From Heterobasidion occidentale (taxonomy: Eukaryota; Basidiomycota; Agaricomycetes; Russulales; Bondarzewiaceae): a DNA stretch of 64,000 bases. The DNA lies in the NCBI GenBank assembly GCA_039111635.1, contig JBCAQO010000008.1:2790001-2854000 (forward strand), given 5' to 3'. A program made the translations under genes and the position numbers. This document shows, in pieces, positions 43,236 to 53,830 of this stretch; within the stretch, counting starts at the first letter, position 1, and each line of letters opens with the position of its first letter. The notes beneath the pieces were generated by a model that was not told the DNA's origin, made no database searches, and worked only from the letters and a program-made list of their open reading frames with translations.

Positions 43236-44549
43236 AAAATTCTTCGAGTCGCTAAAGGCTCGAACTTCCTCTATTTCTTCCATGCTGAGTCCCATCATCA
43301 TCTGGCGGATGTGGTTGACTCTGTTTTTTCCTTCTTCGACGTCTTCATCGTCGAATTGTCCTTCGTCCATTTCTGCTTCGCGCACTGGTCTGCGACGAGG
43401 GGGTTGGAATCTTCTCTTGGGTCGAGAAGGACAGTTGCGCGCCATGTGCCCGGGTTTCTTGCAAAAGAAGCACTTGCCTTCTTTGGCAAGTCGATCTCTC
43501 TCCGCCGGGGTAAGCTTCTTGAAGCGAGTTCGGACAGCATCGGCCTCCATTTCCGCTGCGTCTACGTCCATAGGTTCGTATTGGGGCTCCCTATCGTGCC
43601 GTGGGGGTGCCCTCTCGTCGTAAAAGGTACGCGGAGTGTAGATTTGGAATTTTCCTTTTCGGAGGTCGTATGCTCGGTCCCTTGCGATGCGCATCCTTTC
43701 GTGTTTTTTGGCCTTCTCAATTAGTTCTTCCCATGTCCCGTCTGCAGAGGGATCTTCATAAATTCCTTTTGCCAACTCCCACTTGAGTCCTCGCAGGAAA
43801 TGGGTTTTCTTGGTTTCTCCGTCTACACCAGCAAGTGCTGCGAGCTGTTCAAACAGCTGAAGGTAGGTGTTAAATGATTCTTTTCCTTGATTGACTCGGG
43901 CCAGTTTGTCGCGAGCATCGGCTTCTTTGTTGAACTCCTCGAAGTCGGTGGCTATCTTTTTGCGGACGGATGTGAAGCCGGCCGTATCTGCCCAAGTATA
44001 TCTGTTCCAATCCTTCAGCGTGTTCCTGGCCTGAGTAAAGTTTCTTGCCCATATCCCTGCCGAGCCTTCCTTCATATACGATAGAGCGTAAGCGATTTTG
44101 GCGAATTCGTTCGCATAATCCTTCTTCCTAGCCAGGAACATTAAATCGATTTCGTGGAGGAATTGCTCGGTTCGTTTTCTGTTTCCATTGAAGGTGGTGG
44201 GTTTGGCCATAGCTGGTCCCTTGGACTCATTACCTCCAGTATCTGCCGACATTGTATCGGGCGGGGGCTCTGGATTGTCAGGTGGTTCCGGATTTCCACT
44301 TGGTGCTTCAAAATACTCCGGTTCGGGGACAAACTCCGGTGTTGGGGCTCGGAAGTCTTCTTGGGGAGTGGTTTCTTGTAAGGGGGATGCAGCGGGCGTG
44401 TTTCTTCTAGAGATTCGACTTCCACTGGCTGTTTCTCTGGGTAGAGTATGGGTATGTGCGGTCTTTGGCGAGTCACTTTCATTGCCTATTTGTCGGTGAT
44501 TCAGGCTTGTCGAAGGTCTTTCTCGCGATGTAGTCCTCGATCTTAACAA
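43233..44549 (-). CDS. gag: E2 Gag
   Basis: The frame is open for 438 codons. The part from about 44257 matches E1 Gag, with the knuckle CFFCKKPGHMARNC and the terminal FSDSKNF. The upstream 100 codons (HTLPRETASGSRISRRNTPA and a proline-rich stretch) also match the in-frame region before E1 gag, which supports a longer native Gag. The stop lies in the same AAT TTT TAA frameshift context followed by the CTCTCC...GGAGAG hairpin (43202-43229). Confidence 0.85.
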   Translation of the reverse strand: MLRSRTTSRERPSTSLNHRQIGNESDSPKTAHTHTLPRETASGSRISRRNTPAASPLQETTPQEDFRAPTPEFVPEPEYFEAPSGNPEPPDNPEPPPDTMSADTGGNESKGPAMAKPTTFNGNRKRTEQFLHEIDLMFLARKKDYANEFAKIAYALSYMKEGSAGIWARNFTQARNTLKDWNRYTWADTAGFTSVRKKIATDFEEFNKEADARDKLARVNQGKESFNTYLQLFEQLAALAGVDGETKKTHFLRGLKWELAKGIYEDPSADGTWEELIEKAKKHERMRIARDRAYDLRKGKFQIYTPRTFYDERAPPRHDREPQYEPMDVDAAEMEADAVRTRFKKLTPAERDRLAKEGKCFFCKKPGHMARNCPSRPKRRFQPPRRRPVREAEMDEGQFDDEDVEEGKNRVNHIRQMMMGLSMEEIEEVRAFSDSKNF

Positions 44550-45578
44550 GGTGTAGGTCGTGTGGCGTGCGGGGACGGTCTCTCCCCCAAGCAGCGTATC
44601 GTATTCGCTCTTTCCTTGTCTTTGAAGAATCCGGTGAGGAATCCCGCGTAGTAGAAGTGTTCTTTCCTTTCGTCGTAATAAAGTTGATCCTTGTTGACGT
44701 CTTCGGGTAAATCTCCGTAGACTTCTGCTGGGTCTGTTCTATAGCCGGGAGGATATCCCGCTGCGACTTCGTCCGTTGTTCTTTATTCTTTGAAGAAGAA
44801 GGGTACTGCCTGTCTTCTTCCTGCCTGTAGTGCTTCCTGTAAGTCTGGGTCCCTTTGAATAATTTCGTTGATGGAATATCAATTTGGTCGATGAGCTGGA
44901 TGATCTCGGAGAATGTGTGTCCTGAGATGAGGGTCCGGAGATGATAAGTTTTGTGGGCGAACTCTCCTCTTCTGACAATGAAAACGATTCCTTCAATTCT
45001 GTTCGGACTGGTGGGGAGTTAGGAGCTTCCAGTGTGTTTTCCTATGTTGAGGAGAAGGTCCAGTGGATGAGGATTGAGACGTGGTCTCTGTTCTCCTTGG
45101 TCTTGACGAGTTTCCACTCTGATTCCGTCTGTGTCGATATTCCTTGCGATGGTTCTTCTGAGATCGGGGATAACGGCGACGGGGAAATCGTCTGGTCTTC
45201 CATCGTGTATCTCGACGCAGTTCCTTGCTCTGATGACGTCGGCCTCTCCGTTATCTGTGAGGGTGAACGGTGTCTTTGGTTCGTTGACGAAGCAAATCCG
45301 GGAAAATCTATATCCAGTTTTAAGGATGTCTATAAATATTTCGGGTGCTTGTTGTAGCCTAAGTGTGGCTATTCCTGAGTAAACCTTTCCTGGGTTCCGG
45401 TGTCTTGCGACTTCTATAGCTCCGGGTAGTTTATTCTTCCTTGAGGAGTCGCGCTACTGGGGTGGCCGTTAGGTTTACCCTGTTGGCGATTGCTAGAATG
45501 TTGTTGACGGATGAGAGAAAGAGCTGTCGCTGCTGGGGATCCAGCTTGAATAGAGTAGGGATAATGAGCTCGTTCAAG
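44550..45578 (-). pseudogene. E2 pre-gag region and self-primer site
   Basis: Broken frames match the E1 pre-gag region (FTLTDNGEADVI, HDGRPDDFPVAVIPDLRRTI, IVRRGEFAHKTYHLRTLIS). At 45567-45576 the complement of the primer site, AGCTCGTTCA, lies two bases from the 5' LTR and is a perfect match to the RNA start in that LTR (46016-46025). Confidence 0.6.
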
Positions 45579-46409
45579 TGTTAGGTCGGAGACCTATCAC
45601 GTGCACCGATGCACGAAGGGGTCCCTAGGCTAAACCTCCACTGGTTCGTATAGTCGTAGACTCCAATGGATGAAGACGATGGATCCGTCTTTGGGCTCTT
45701 TCGAGGAACTCGGGGTCGCTGTCCGGCTTTGTTCTCGAAGAGATTGAGAAGGTGATCTTCGAGGTCTCTCGATGATGAGGAGGAACCGGATGATCTTCTC
45801 CTGTCCAACAGATGACACGAGGGGTGTCCACTGAGAACGCGGAAGCAGCTAACCCGGTGTAGAAGCGGATAAGTAGAGGGGGGGAGGGAAGGGAGACGAG
45901 TCCAGTGCTTCGTCAGACCGTGCAAAGAGTTCTCAGATCTGACAGAGATCACGAAGCGTGGGCTAGGAAGGTAGCCAGACGCCGGGTGCAGTGCAGAGAT
46001 CGAGTGTATTACAGGTGAACGAGCTGAGCTTCCTTAGAAGCTCATCTCGGCTATTTACGTACAGAAGTGTCTAGGTCAGGATCCAGATCTGTCCGTGCGC
46101 TTCTCAGGTACCGAAGTCAACGATCGAGATCCGTAAGCTAGAATGCCTCATCGACCTGCCATGTAACCAAATATAGTAATCCGAATCACTAATGTCCATC
46201 CACATCTTCGATCGATCAAGAACCAGGAACGGGGGTCAGGAACCAATGTCTGTCCACATCAAGAATCAGGAACAAGAGATCAGTGTTCATGCGTTAGCAT
46301 GTAAATGGTAAGGAGTCATGAAAAGCGGTCCGAGTCTGTAACAAGTCCGAAGCACTTGACCAGCCCATCCATTCACGTGCGAAGCACGTGTTAGGACGCG
46401 GTCCTAACA
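45579..46409 (-). repeat. E2 5' LTR
   Basis: 831 bp, E1-family LTR. On the minus strand it begins TGTTAGGAC and ends CCTAACA. Followed on the plus strand by the duplication GAAAC. Confidence 0.92.
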
Positions 46410-46692
46410 GAAACACCACAGTACCACATCCGCGGACAATACCTAAAGATCCGGGGTTCACAACCCAAAGGTTGAATGCGCATCTTCGCGCCCAGGCTAA
46501 ACAAATGGATACCCCGACATGGGCCGAAGAAGATGCAACGGAAGACGGTGGCGGCAATCCCACACTTTCCTCCACGAACCTAGACGAAGATGGAGTATAC
46601 CTCGTCAGGTACCTAGAAATGGGAGCTCTAGAAGCACTGGAACTGTACAACGACTCCGAGGAAGGAGTAGACATCCACAGAGCCGAAACCCA

Positions 46693-46866
46693 GGAAAAGT
46701 CGCAGCCTTGGGGCATGCGCGAAGAAAAGTCGCGACCTTGGGGTACGCGCGAAGACAAAACGCGGCCTAGGGGCGCGCGTGAAGACAAGGAAAATCAGTC
46801 GCGGCCTTGGGGCACGCGCAAGGAATTTAGGAACAAGTCGCTGCCTAGGGGCAAGCGCGAAGACCC
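46693..46866 (+). repeat. Decapeptide repeat in E3 Pol linker
   Basis: About five copies of a roughly 30-36 nt unit encode variants of KSRPWGTRED (SQPWGMREE, SRPWGTRED, TRPRGARED, SRPWGTRKE, SLPRGKRED). E1 and E2 have a short proline/lysine linker at this place. Confidence 0.8.
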
Positions 46867-49800
46867 GCTCGGGCCGGAACCAAAGAAACAGACCAAGCAC
46901 ACTAACTCACAGCGCTTAGCGGAAGAAGCCGCAAAAGGAAAGCCGGAGTTATCATTCGAAGAAATTGTACCAAAGGAATACTGGGACTATAAAGAAGTAT
47001 TCACCGGACGACCTAAAGGACAGCTCCCACCGGAAAGACCGTGGGACCACCATATTGACATCAAGGAGGGCATGGAACACTCGTTACGCCCCAAACTCTA
47101 CAGTCTAAGTCCTGTCGAACAGGCCGAGCTCAAGAAATTTATCGAGGAAAATCTGGCCAAGGGATTCATCAGGGAATCCAAGTCACACATTGCATCACCC
47201 TTCTTTTTCGTCAAAAAGAAGAATGGAAAATTGCGGCCAGTCATGGATTATCGACGGTTAAATGAAATAACCGTGAAGAACAAGTACCCCCTACCGATAA
47301 TCCAGGAACTTTTAGACCTACTCAAGGATGCGGAATACCTCTCGCTCATGGACGTTGACACAGGGTTCAACAACATAAAGATGTTCGAGAAGGATATTCA
47401 CAAGGCGGCATTCCTAACAAATCTAGGAATGTACGAACCCCTCGTCATGTACTTCGGATTAACGAACTCGCCGGCAACCTTCCAAACAATGATGAACTCG
47501 CTTTTCAAGGACCTCATCTACTCAGGGAAGGTAGCGATCTACATGGACGACATCTTGGTATTTACCAAGACCATGGAAGAACACATCCGAATCGTACGGA
47601 AGGTCCTACAGATATTAAAGGACAACGATCTCTACCTACAACCACCGAAATGCCATTTCCACAAGAACAAACTGACGTACTTGGGGTACGTCATATCGCA
47701 TGGACACTTGGAAATGGACCCAGTCAAGGTAGAAGGAATCGCGCAGTGGCCGACGCCCACTCGCGTCAAGGAAGTACAATCCTTCCTTGGATTCTGCAAT
47801 TTTTATCGCAGATTTATAAAGGATTACTCGAAAGTAGCGCGACCGCTATTCGAGTTAACACAGAAGGAACACGCCTGGGAATGGACCCCAGGATGCGAGG
47901 AGGCTTTCCAACGACTTCGGAAAGCATTCACAGAGTCACCTGTACTAATCATGCCAGATACGGAACAGCCATTCCGCATCGAATGCGATGCCTCTGATTT
48001 TGCTACAGGTGCAGTACTCTCGCAACAGGCCAAGGATGGCAAGTGGCACCCGTGTGCCTATATATCGAAATCCCTTGCACCCGCAGAACGAAACTACCCA
48101 ATATACGACAAGGAACTTCTGGCGGTAGTACGGTCGTTCGAAGCATGGAGACATTACTTGGAAGGCGCCACACACCAGGTCGACGTCTGGACCGATCACA
48201 AGAATCTGGAATGGTTCAGGACATCAAGAAACTAAATCGTCGACAAGCCCGGTGGTCGCTTTATTTGTCACGCTTCGACTACAAACTCACACACAAGGCG
48301 GGGACCACGAATAAATCGGACGGTCTGTCTCGGAGGCCAGACCATAAAGAGGGGGTGGAATTAGACAATTCGGGAGAAGTCCTCCTGGGGCCGGAAATTT
48401 TCGATAAACAACCCAGCCAAACTCCCGGACCCCTTCACAGAAGCAACAAACATCGATCTGTCCATCTCGGCAACAGATCGATAGAACCTCTCGATCCACA
48501 GAAGATCTTCCACCTTAGGGCAACGGGAAGAACGGCGGTTACCATGATCGAGACGGAGCTTAGGGACCGCATCATAGCAGGAAACAGGGAAGACCCCTGG
48601 CTATTGGAAATACTGAAACAGGTCAATGAACTCGGACCAAGATCCCTCAAGAAAGGCTTGCAGGAATGGAACGAAGAGGACGGCCTTGTACTACATCGCG
48701 GAAAGGTTTACGTACCGTCAAACGGAGAACTACGAAGGGACATAATCAAACGGCATCACGACAACCGAACAGCGGGACATCCAGGAGTTAGAGGTACCCT
48801 GGCGTCAGTCGGTCAAGACTATACTTGGCCCGGAATGTCTAACACGGTACAACAATACGTGGAAGGATGCGCAATATGTCAATCAACGAAGAACGACACA
48901 CCCGACAATGGTGCCGTTACAGCCTACGGAGATACCGGACCGACCATTCGGAACAATCACTATGGATTTTATTACAGATCTCCCGGAGTCAAATGGATAC
49001 GACTCAATACACGTGGTCACGGATCGGTTAACGAAGACAACGATCATCACCCCTTGCAAGAAGACGATCGATTCCGACGGTACGGCGAAATTACTCCTAG
49101 ATCACACATGGCGACGGTACGGATTACCGGACAAGATAATTTCGGACCGCGGAACACAATTCGCGTCTAAAGTAGCGCAAGCGCTACTAAAGGAATTAGG
49201 AATCAAGTCATCCCTTAGCACAGCCTACCACCCACAGACGGATGGAGCGACGGAACGGATGAACCAGGAACTGGAGCAATACCTAGGGCATTTTGCAGCT
49301 CCACACAGGACGACTGGGCCGAACTTATTCCCTATGCGGAATATGCCCACAACTCGCACCAGCACTCGGCGACAAAGATCTCGCCGTTCGAGCTCCTTCA
49401 TGGATACCAACCAAGGCTTACCCTGCAATCGTCGGAAACACGAATGTACCCACTGCCGACAAGCGCCTAGAACTGTTAAAGAAAGCACAGCAAGAAGCAG
49501 GCCAGTTTGGAAATTGCAGCGAATCCATGAAGACTCAGCACGACAAGTTTGGGGTAGAACTTCCCCCATTCAAGAAAGGCGATCAAGTATGGCTCGACGG
49601 AAAGAACATACACACGGATCACCCCTCGGAGAAGTTAAGGCCAAAAAGATTTGGGCCATTCAAGATTTTGGACACCATAGGAACGGTTAACTATCGGCTG
49701 GAATTGCCGAAGAATTGGAAGAAGATACATAATGTCTTCCACGCCTCGCGGTTAACCATGTACAAGGAGAACACCACTCACGGTCCAAACTATAGGAAAC

Positions 49801-50099
49801 CTCCACCCGACCTCATCGAAGGACAGGAAGAATTTGAGGTCGAAAGAATTATAGCATCCCGCCGCTTTGGACGTTGGAAGACCCTACAATACCTAGTCAA
49901 ATGGAAAGGGTACCCGGAATCCGACAACTCATGGGAATCAGCGGACGCGGTCAAGAACGCAAAGGAGGAAGTTAGCGACTTCCACAGGAAATACCCACTG
50001 GCAGTCCGAGGCATGGGGCCGTCTATTCGGGAATTACAACTCGCACTCGACAGAAACCAGATAGTGGAACTGTGCGACAGACAAATTCGGCTAATGAAG

Positions 50100-50483
50100 A
50101 CCTCGGCAGGGAAGAAACTACTCGACGCAGGTTTAACGGTCAAACAAGCGGAGACCACAATACAGGAAGAAACCTCGAGACGGAAGCTGACACAGACATC
50201 AGCAGGAAAGAAACTACTAGGCGCAGGACTAACGGTTAAACAGGCAGAAACCGCTATACAGGAAGAATCCATAAGGCGCAAGTTACTCGTTCACCCAATA
50301 GGGAAGAAACTACTAGCCACGGGAGCCACGGTCGCACACATACGAGCATCCATGGTGGATGAAGAATACAGGCGAAAGCTCAGGAAAACAAAGCTAGGAA
50401 GACGGCTCCTAGCTACCGGCGCAACACCGGCAGAAATCAGGTTGGGACTCAAGAAAGCCCAACCATTGTTACCCAGTGGACAG
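50100..50483 (+). repeat. Four 96-nt repeats coding a 32-residue module in E3 Pol
   Basis: Units start at 50100, 50196, 50292 and 50388 with exact 96-nt spacing. Shared residues are GKKLL (GRRLL in the last), a glycine three residues later, T, and a C-terminal (I/M)xxExxRRKL helix. Units 1 and 2 are nearly identical. E1 and E2 have a single copy (HPIGKKLLATGLAIPQI). Confidence 0.85.
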
Positions 50484-50778
50484 ATCATTATGCATCGACA
50501 AGGGAAGAACCTCACCTACGACACAGAGAGTCTAGGAAAGAGCACTCGGACGAATAAACGCGAACGCGCTCGGGAAGTGAAGGTGGCCCCTTCCTCTTCC
50601 TCTCGCACATCGACATATTCCCCTGGAGTCAAGCACGAGTCAAGGAAATCCCAGAAATCAACATGGGCCAGGAAGAATGCGGACGAACAAGTATCAAATT
50701 GGAGATACCGCGCAGTCAAGGACCTGGAGAGACAAATGACCAAGGGACTCGCTTGGAAGAAGGACTCACTTCGTCAAA

Positions 50779-51762
50779 ATGCCGACGAAGACGACGGATC
50801 AGAAGAAGGCTCGGTTACACACCGGAACCAGATATACGTCTTATCAAAATGCCGATGAAGACTACATGAACGAGGGCTCGGATTACTCGCCGGACGGAGA
50901 AGAATACGAAGACACCATGAACCTAGACAGCATCAGCGGAGAATGGAGGAAAGGACCCCTCTCCACGGTTTCTGAAGAAGAAGAAGGAACAGACTCGGAA
51001 ATGTCCTACTCACCGGCAGGACTCACCCCTTCCTCTGCACCCACGGAACAAACACCCCCCACGCCATACACACCATATGGAAGTGGTGCTTGGCGCGTCT
51101 CAGTAAAAGACATCGACTCGGACGAGGACACGCCTCCTCGTACCCCCAGTACCCCCGACTCTGACGGAGACATACAGGTGAACTCCGAAGACGAGCAACA
51201 CAAATCCGAGGTGGCCGAAGAAATAGGAGACCTATCAATTAAGAACACCCCTGGACGGCTACCAGGTGGCATGGACATTGACGGTCTAAACACACATGAA
51301 GAACGGCCAGCGCTATCTATCGAGATACCGCAGGAAACGGATTACCCCACCCCTCGCTCAAGCACTATGAGCAGCGCTTCAGCAGACGAAGCCCCTTGGA
51401 GAACCACCCCAACTAGCGAACTGCTATGGAAAGACGTTGAAAGTAATCTTGGCCGATTAACTATCAACTCCGATACCATGGACACCGAAGACGATCTTGG
51501 CCGATCGCCTATCGCGGAGTTGGAACCAGAAATATGCAGAAGGGAACAGCAATGGCAAGAGATTCAAACCCAGCAGATTGGCCAAGCAGGACCAAACGAA
51601 GCAGGGCCTATATTAGAGAGCCCGACGCCTGGAATCTCCCCACTCTCCCTTGACCACCCTCTACTCGCACCCCCTCCTTTGCTAGACAGCAAGTGGTACA
51701 ATAACCCAGAGCTGTACAAACCACTAGATCTCTCCTATCGACCCCCCAAGGAGAATGCCTGA
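50779..51762 (+). CDS. E3 post-pol ORF3: acidic protein, 327 residues
   Basis: An intact frame starts with ATG inside the end of pol and ends at 51762. The product is rich in Asp, Glu, Ser, Thr and Pro (SEEEEGTDSEMSYSPAG, KDIDSDEDTPPRTPSTPDSD) and has no membrane segment or zinc knuckle. It looks mostly disordered, with short conserved-looking helices such as ELEPEICRREQQWQEIQTQQ. It has no clear sequence similarity to ORF3 of E1/E2, although it occupies the same position. That pol of E3 is broken while this frame is open may reflect chance or the nature of the pol lesions. No function is assigned. Confidence 0.55.
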   Translation: MPTKTTDQKKARLHTGTRYTSYQNADEDYMNEGSDYSPDGEEYEDTMNLDSISGEWRKGPLSTVSEEEEGTDSEMSYSPAGLTPSSAPTEQTPPTPYTPYGSGAWRVSVKDIDSDEDTPPRTPSTPDSDGDIQVNSEDEQHKSEVAEEIGDLSIKNTPGRLPGGMDIDGLNTHEERPALSIEIPQETDYPTPRSSTMSSASADEAPWRTTPTSELLWKDVESNLGRLTINSDTMDTEDDLGRSPIAELEPEICRREQQWQEIQTQQIGQAGPNEAGPILESPTPGISPLSLDHPLLAPPPLLDSKWYNNPELYKPLDLSYRPPKENA

Positions 51763-51979
51763 CGAACGGGACCCGCGCGTTGCCATATACAACGCAGTCA
51801 AGGTCATGCTCGAGCTCGCGCTCCGCGCTCTGCACGACATCGACACATATGCACACACGCCACCATCTGAGCCATCCCCTCAGGTTTTCCCTACCAGTCC
51901 TGAGTCCTCCTCATCACCGTCTTTACCGTCACTCCCGGTTCCACCCATGCCACGCCCACCGACACCGGCTAGACGCTAG
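51755..51979 (+). CDS. E3 small ORF4, 74 residues
   Basis: The ATG overlaps the stop codon of ORF3 (AATGCCTGA), an arrangement that favours termination-reinitiation. The product begins with a helix (VAIYNAVKVMLELALRALHD) and ends in a Ser/Pro-rich tail. I do not recognise it. It could be an equivalent of the small ORF in E1, but it lacks a convincing membrane segment. Confidence 0.4.
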   Translation: MPDERDPRVAIYNAVKVMLELALRALHDIDTYAHTPPSEPSPQVFPTSPESSSSPSLPSLPVPPMPRPPTPARR

Positions 51980-52160
51980 TCAAACCAACGTCCCGGACCA
52001 TGCATCATTATGCTTTCCCTTCGCCTGACTCACGCCTAGTCAATCCCCACTCTATCATTGCACAGCACTACCCAACTTCTGCCTTGGCCTACATATCGCA
52101 CAACCGAACCAACCATTACCCATTGCGCTATATGTGAGGCCGAGGTTAGAAAGGGGGTGG
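51980..52160 (+). promoter_or_regulatory. E3 3' untranslated region with polypurine tract
   Basis: Short non-coding stretch ending in AGAAAGGGGGTGG (52148-52160), which directly precedes TGTTAAG of the 3' LTR and should prime plus-strand synthesis. Confidence 0.7.
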
Positions 52161-52971
52161 TGTTAAGAGCCGGCTCATAACACATGATATATGATCACCT
52201 GATCATATGACATGCGGTCTATGACCAACGGATATGACCTATACCCGGTGACCGACCCCTTGACTTCACCAACAGACATTGAGTTATCTTATCTTATCTT
52301 TCGTTCCTGGATTAACGATCAGTTACATCACTGACATCATTGATTGCATCATGCTTCTCTGATTGCATCATAGATTACATCATTCGATCGTTGATCGTTT
52401 GCTTCTATTTACCTCGGTACCTTAAGAAGCACAGACCTTCTGTAGATCTTGCCCTAAAGCAGATCGCGTATATATAGAACGAGCCAGAGACCTGTCTTGC
52501 CAGCTCGTTCACCTTTGTTACTCCCCACCTGTTCTTACTCTTGACCTTTGGTACTAGCCATACCTCTGCTACATCATAGTCTTTGCCATAGGCCAGATTA
52601 TGATTGTCAATAGAACATCTGCTTGAGCATCGGTTTGACTTGCCCTGCGCTTCTCTCTATCATCATCCTCAACCACTCAGTCGTCATCTCAATACTGGCT
52701 GAGTTCTATACAGGACTAGCAGTATTCTATCTCGACTTTAGTGGGCAGCATATCTACTGTCATCCAGGACCGCATCAGGTTGTACCCTCACATCTGTGGG
52801 AAAACCTTTGTGCTTTCTTGGAGACACGATACCATCACGAATCCCTCGTGCATTCCGAATTGCGCATACAGTTAGCCGCTGGTGCTTTCATTGGACGCAC
52901 TTGGATTTGGCACGTCCCTCAGTGACTCAGGAGCCTCCTGGCACATCACGTGCGAAGACCAGGTCTTAACA
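52161..52971 (+). repeat. E3 3' LTR
   Basis: Begins with a near-perfect 22-nt palindrome (TGTTA...TAACA) and ends GGTCTTAACA. TATATATA at 52469-52476 lies exactly 33 bp before AGCTCGTTCA at 52502, as in E1. Flanked by GCCAC. Confidence 0.92.
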
Positions 52972-52976
52972 GCCAC

Positions 52977-53678
52977 TCAATGATCGTCGGCATAGGCCAA
53001 AAGCCTGACCTGGTCGCTTGCGTCTGCGAGGCGCCTGGGAATGTCACTGTCCTCGCTCCCTGGTTGCCCTGCGAAGTAATTAGCAAGCCTCTGTAAGGCT
53101 AGCGCTGTGGCCATCTGTATTACCGCCGAGATTGTGGTGCGCTGGAGCAGCGCATCCCCTAATCTTTCCAGTTCTCGGGGGTGCAGATCTCCACCACCGA
53201 CAGGGGGTCCTCTGGTCCTGGCAGCCGATGCACTAGTCGCTGCTGATTTGCGTATACCTGTCTCAGTAACTGTAGACGTTGCCAAATTTGCATGGTTTCT
53301 TTGTCCTCTGCTACTTCTCGTCTCCGGTCTTGCGTCTCCTTGAGCCAACGTTGTTGTCGGTTGCAGAGACGTTGGCGGAGAAGGTCTTCCTTCTTCTTGA
53401 CGTCTCTCATCGTGCTCGTCATGAGTTCCCTCAATCCAAGGTGAGGCTCGTAGTTCCGCCCGATCTTCAGTGGTGAGCGTGGGAAGACGGGTGGAGACTG
53501 GTATGGAAACTCCCTCTGAAGACGCTGGGTGGCCGCCTTGGCTAGGTCGTCCAGTGTCGGGGTTGGCCACAGCCAAAATGATGTCTGGTGAGGGGTTCCT
53601 TGATGGTGAAGAGGTAGTTCCTTCATAGATGAGCATAGCGCGTCCTGGGGAGTAATCAAGAGAGGAGTGGTTGGACAT
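52977..53678 (-). CDS. E4 post-pol ORF, frame a, 233 residues
   Basis: The frame starts with ATG at 53678 and ends in TGA five bases before the E3 insertion. The C-terminal third is helical and protein-like (ERLGDALLQRTTISAVIQMA, ALALQRLANYF, RRLADASDQVRLLAYADD), and the middle is Ser/Thr/Pro-rich. It overlaps the other open frame at 53159-53830 for about 520 nt. It lies shortly after the chromodomain, so it is another post-pol gene in a third element family. Unknown function. Confidence 0.45.
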   Translation of the reverse strand: MSNHSSLDYSPGRAMLIYEGTTSSPSRNPSPDIILAVANPDTGRPSQGGHPASSEGVSIPVSTRLPTLTTEDRAELRASPWIEGTHDEHDERRQEEGRPSPPTSLQPTTTLAQGDARPETRSSRGQRNHANLATSTVTETGIRKSAATSASAARTRGPPVGGGDLHPRELERLGDALLQRTTISAVIQMATALALQRLANYFAGQPGSEDSDIPRRLADASDQVRLLAYADDH

Positions 53679-53830
53679 GCGCTGGAGGGGATATCCTTGC
53701 TTTCGATAAAGGGAGGTCGCTCCTCTTTATATACCCCTTTATAACTTAATCGCTGCTGGTCGGGGTTTGTTGGGGTAGCTTTCGTGAAACTCACGAAGCG
53801 CCTCATTGACCGAATCTTTGAGGAGGGCAA
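53159..53830 (-). CDS. E4 post-pol ORF, frame b, 223 residues
   Basis: A second open minus-strand frame overlaps frame a. It contains DDLAKAATQRLQREFPYQ and a charged helical segment, KKKEDLLRQRLCNRQQRWLK, then ETMQIWQRLQLLRQVYANQQ, which looks like a coiled coil. Its start region overlaps the end of pol. Either frame may be the real gene, or both may be pieces of one gene joined by a shift. Confidence 0.4.
   Translation of the reverse strand: MPSSKIRSMRRFVSFTKATPTNPDQQRLSYKGVYKEERPPFIESKDIPSSACPTTPLLITPQDALCSSMKELPLHHQGTPHQTSFWLWPTPTLDDLAKAATQRLQREFPYQSPPVFPRSPLKIGRNYEPHLGLRELMTSTMRDVKKKEDLLRQRLCNRQQRWLKETQDRRREVAEDKETMQIWQRLQLLRQVYANQQRLVHRLPGPEDPLSVVEICTPENWKD

Larger units (their letters stand above)
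36022..46409 (-). mobile_element. E2: second copy of the E1 family, minus strand, inserted in E3 pol
   Basis: LTRs lie at 36022-36839 (3') and 45579-46409 (5'). The target duplication GAAAC is at 36017-36021 and 46410-46414. Gene order and content match E1, including the frameshift hairpin, the small membrane ORF and ORF3. Excision with one duplication copy recreates the sequence GGAAAGTGGGAAACACCACA found in E1 pol, which proves insertion into a related element. Most lesions are single-base deletions. Confidence 0.95.
46415..50858 (+). pseudogene. pol: E3 Pol, second half: RT, RNase H, integrase, chromodomain and C-terminal repeats
   Basis: The segment up to 48235 encodes the protease-RT linker, RT (YMDD near 47540) and part of RNase H. 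The frame then shifts near 48230, 48900, 49285 and 49430 by single bases. The pieces continue collinearly with E1: H2C2 zinc finger (AGHPGVRG...CAICQ), TMDFITDL, SDRGTQF, HPQTDGATERMNQ, GPF module and chromodomain (EFEVERIIASRRF...LVKWKGYPESDNSWE, about 49825-49945). After the chromodomain come four 32-residue repeats (50100-50483) and a basic tail. Two features are absent from E1: these repeats, and a decapeptide repeat in the protease-RT linker (46693-46866). Confidence 0.85.
33677..52971 (+). mobile_element. E3: chromovirus of a second family, split by E2
   Basis: LTRs at 33677-34484 and 52161-52971 are flanked by a perfect 5-bp duplication GCCAC (33672-33676 and 52972-52976). Coding parts are 34486-36021 and 46410-51979, and E2 occupies 36022-46409. 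Without E2 the internal length is about 7.3 kb. gag has a large deletion and pol has several single-base shifts, so it is inactive as assembled. It sits in E4 just behind a stop codon. Confidence 0.93.
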
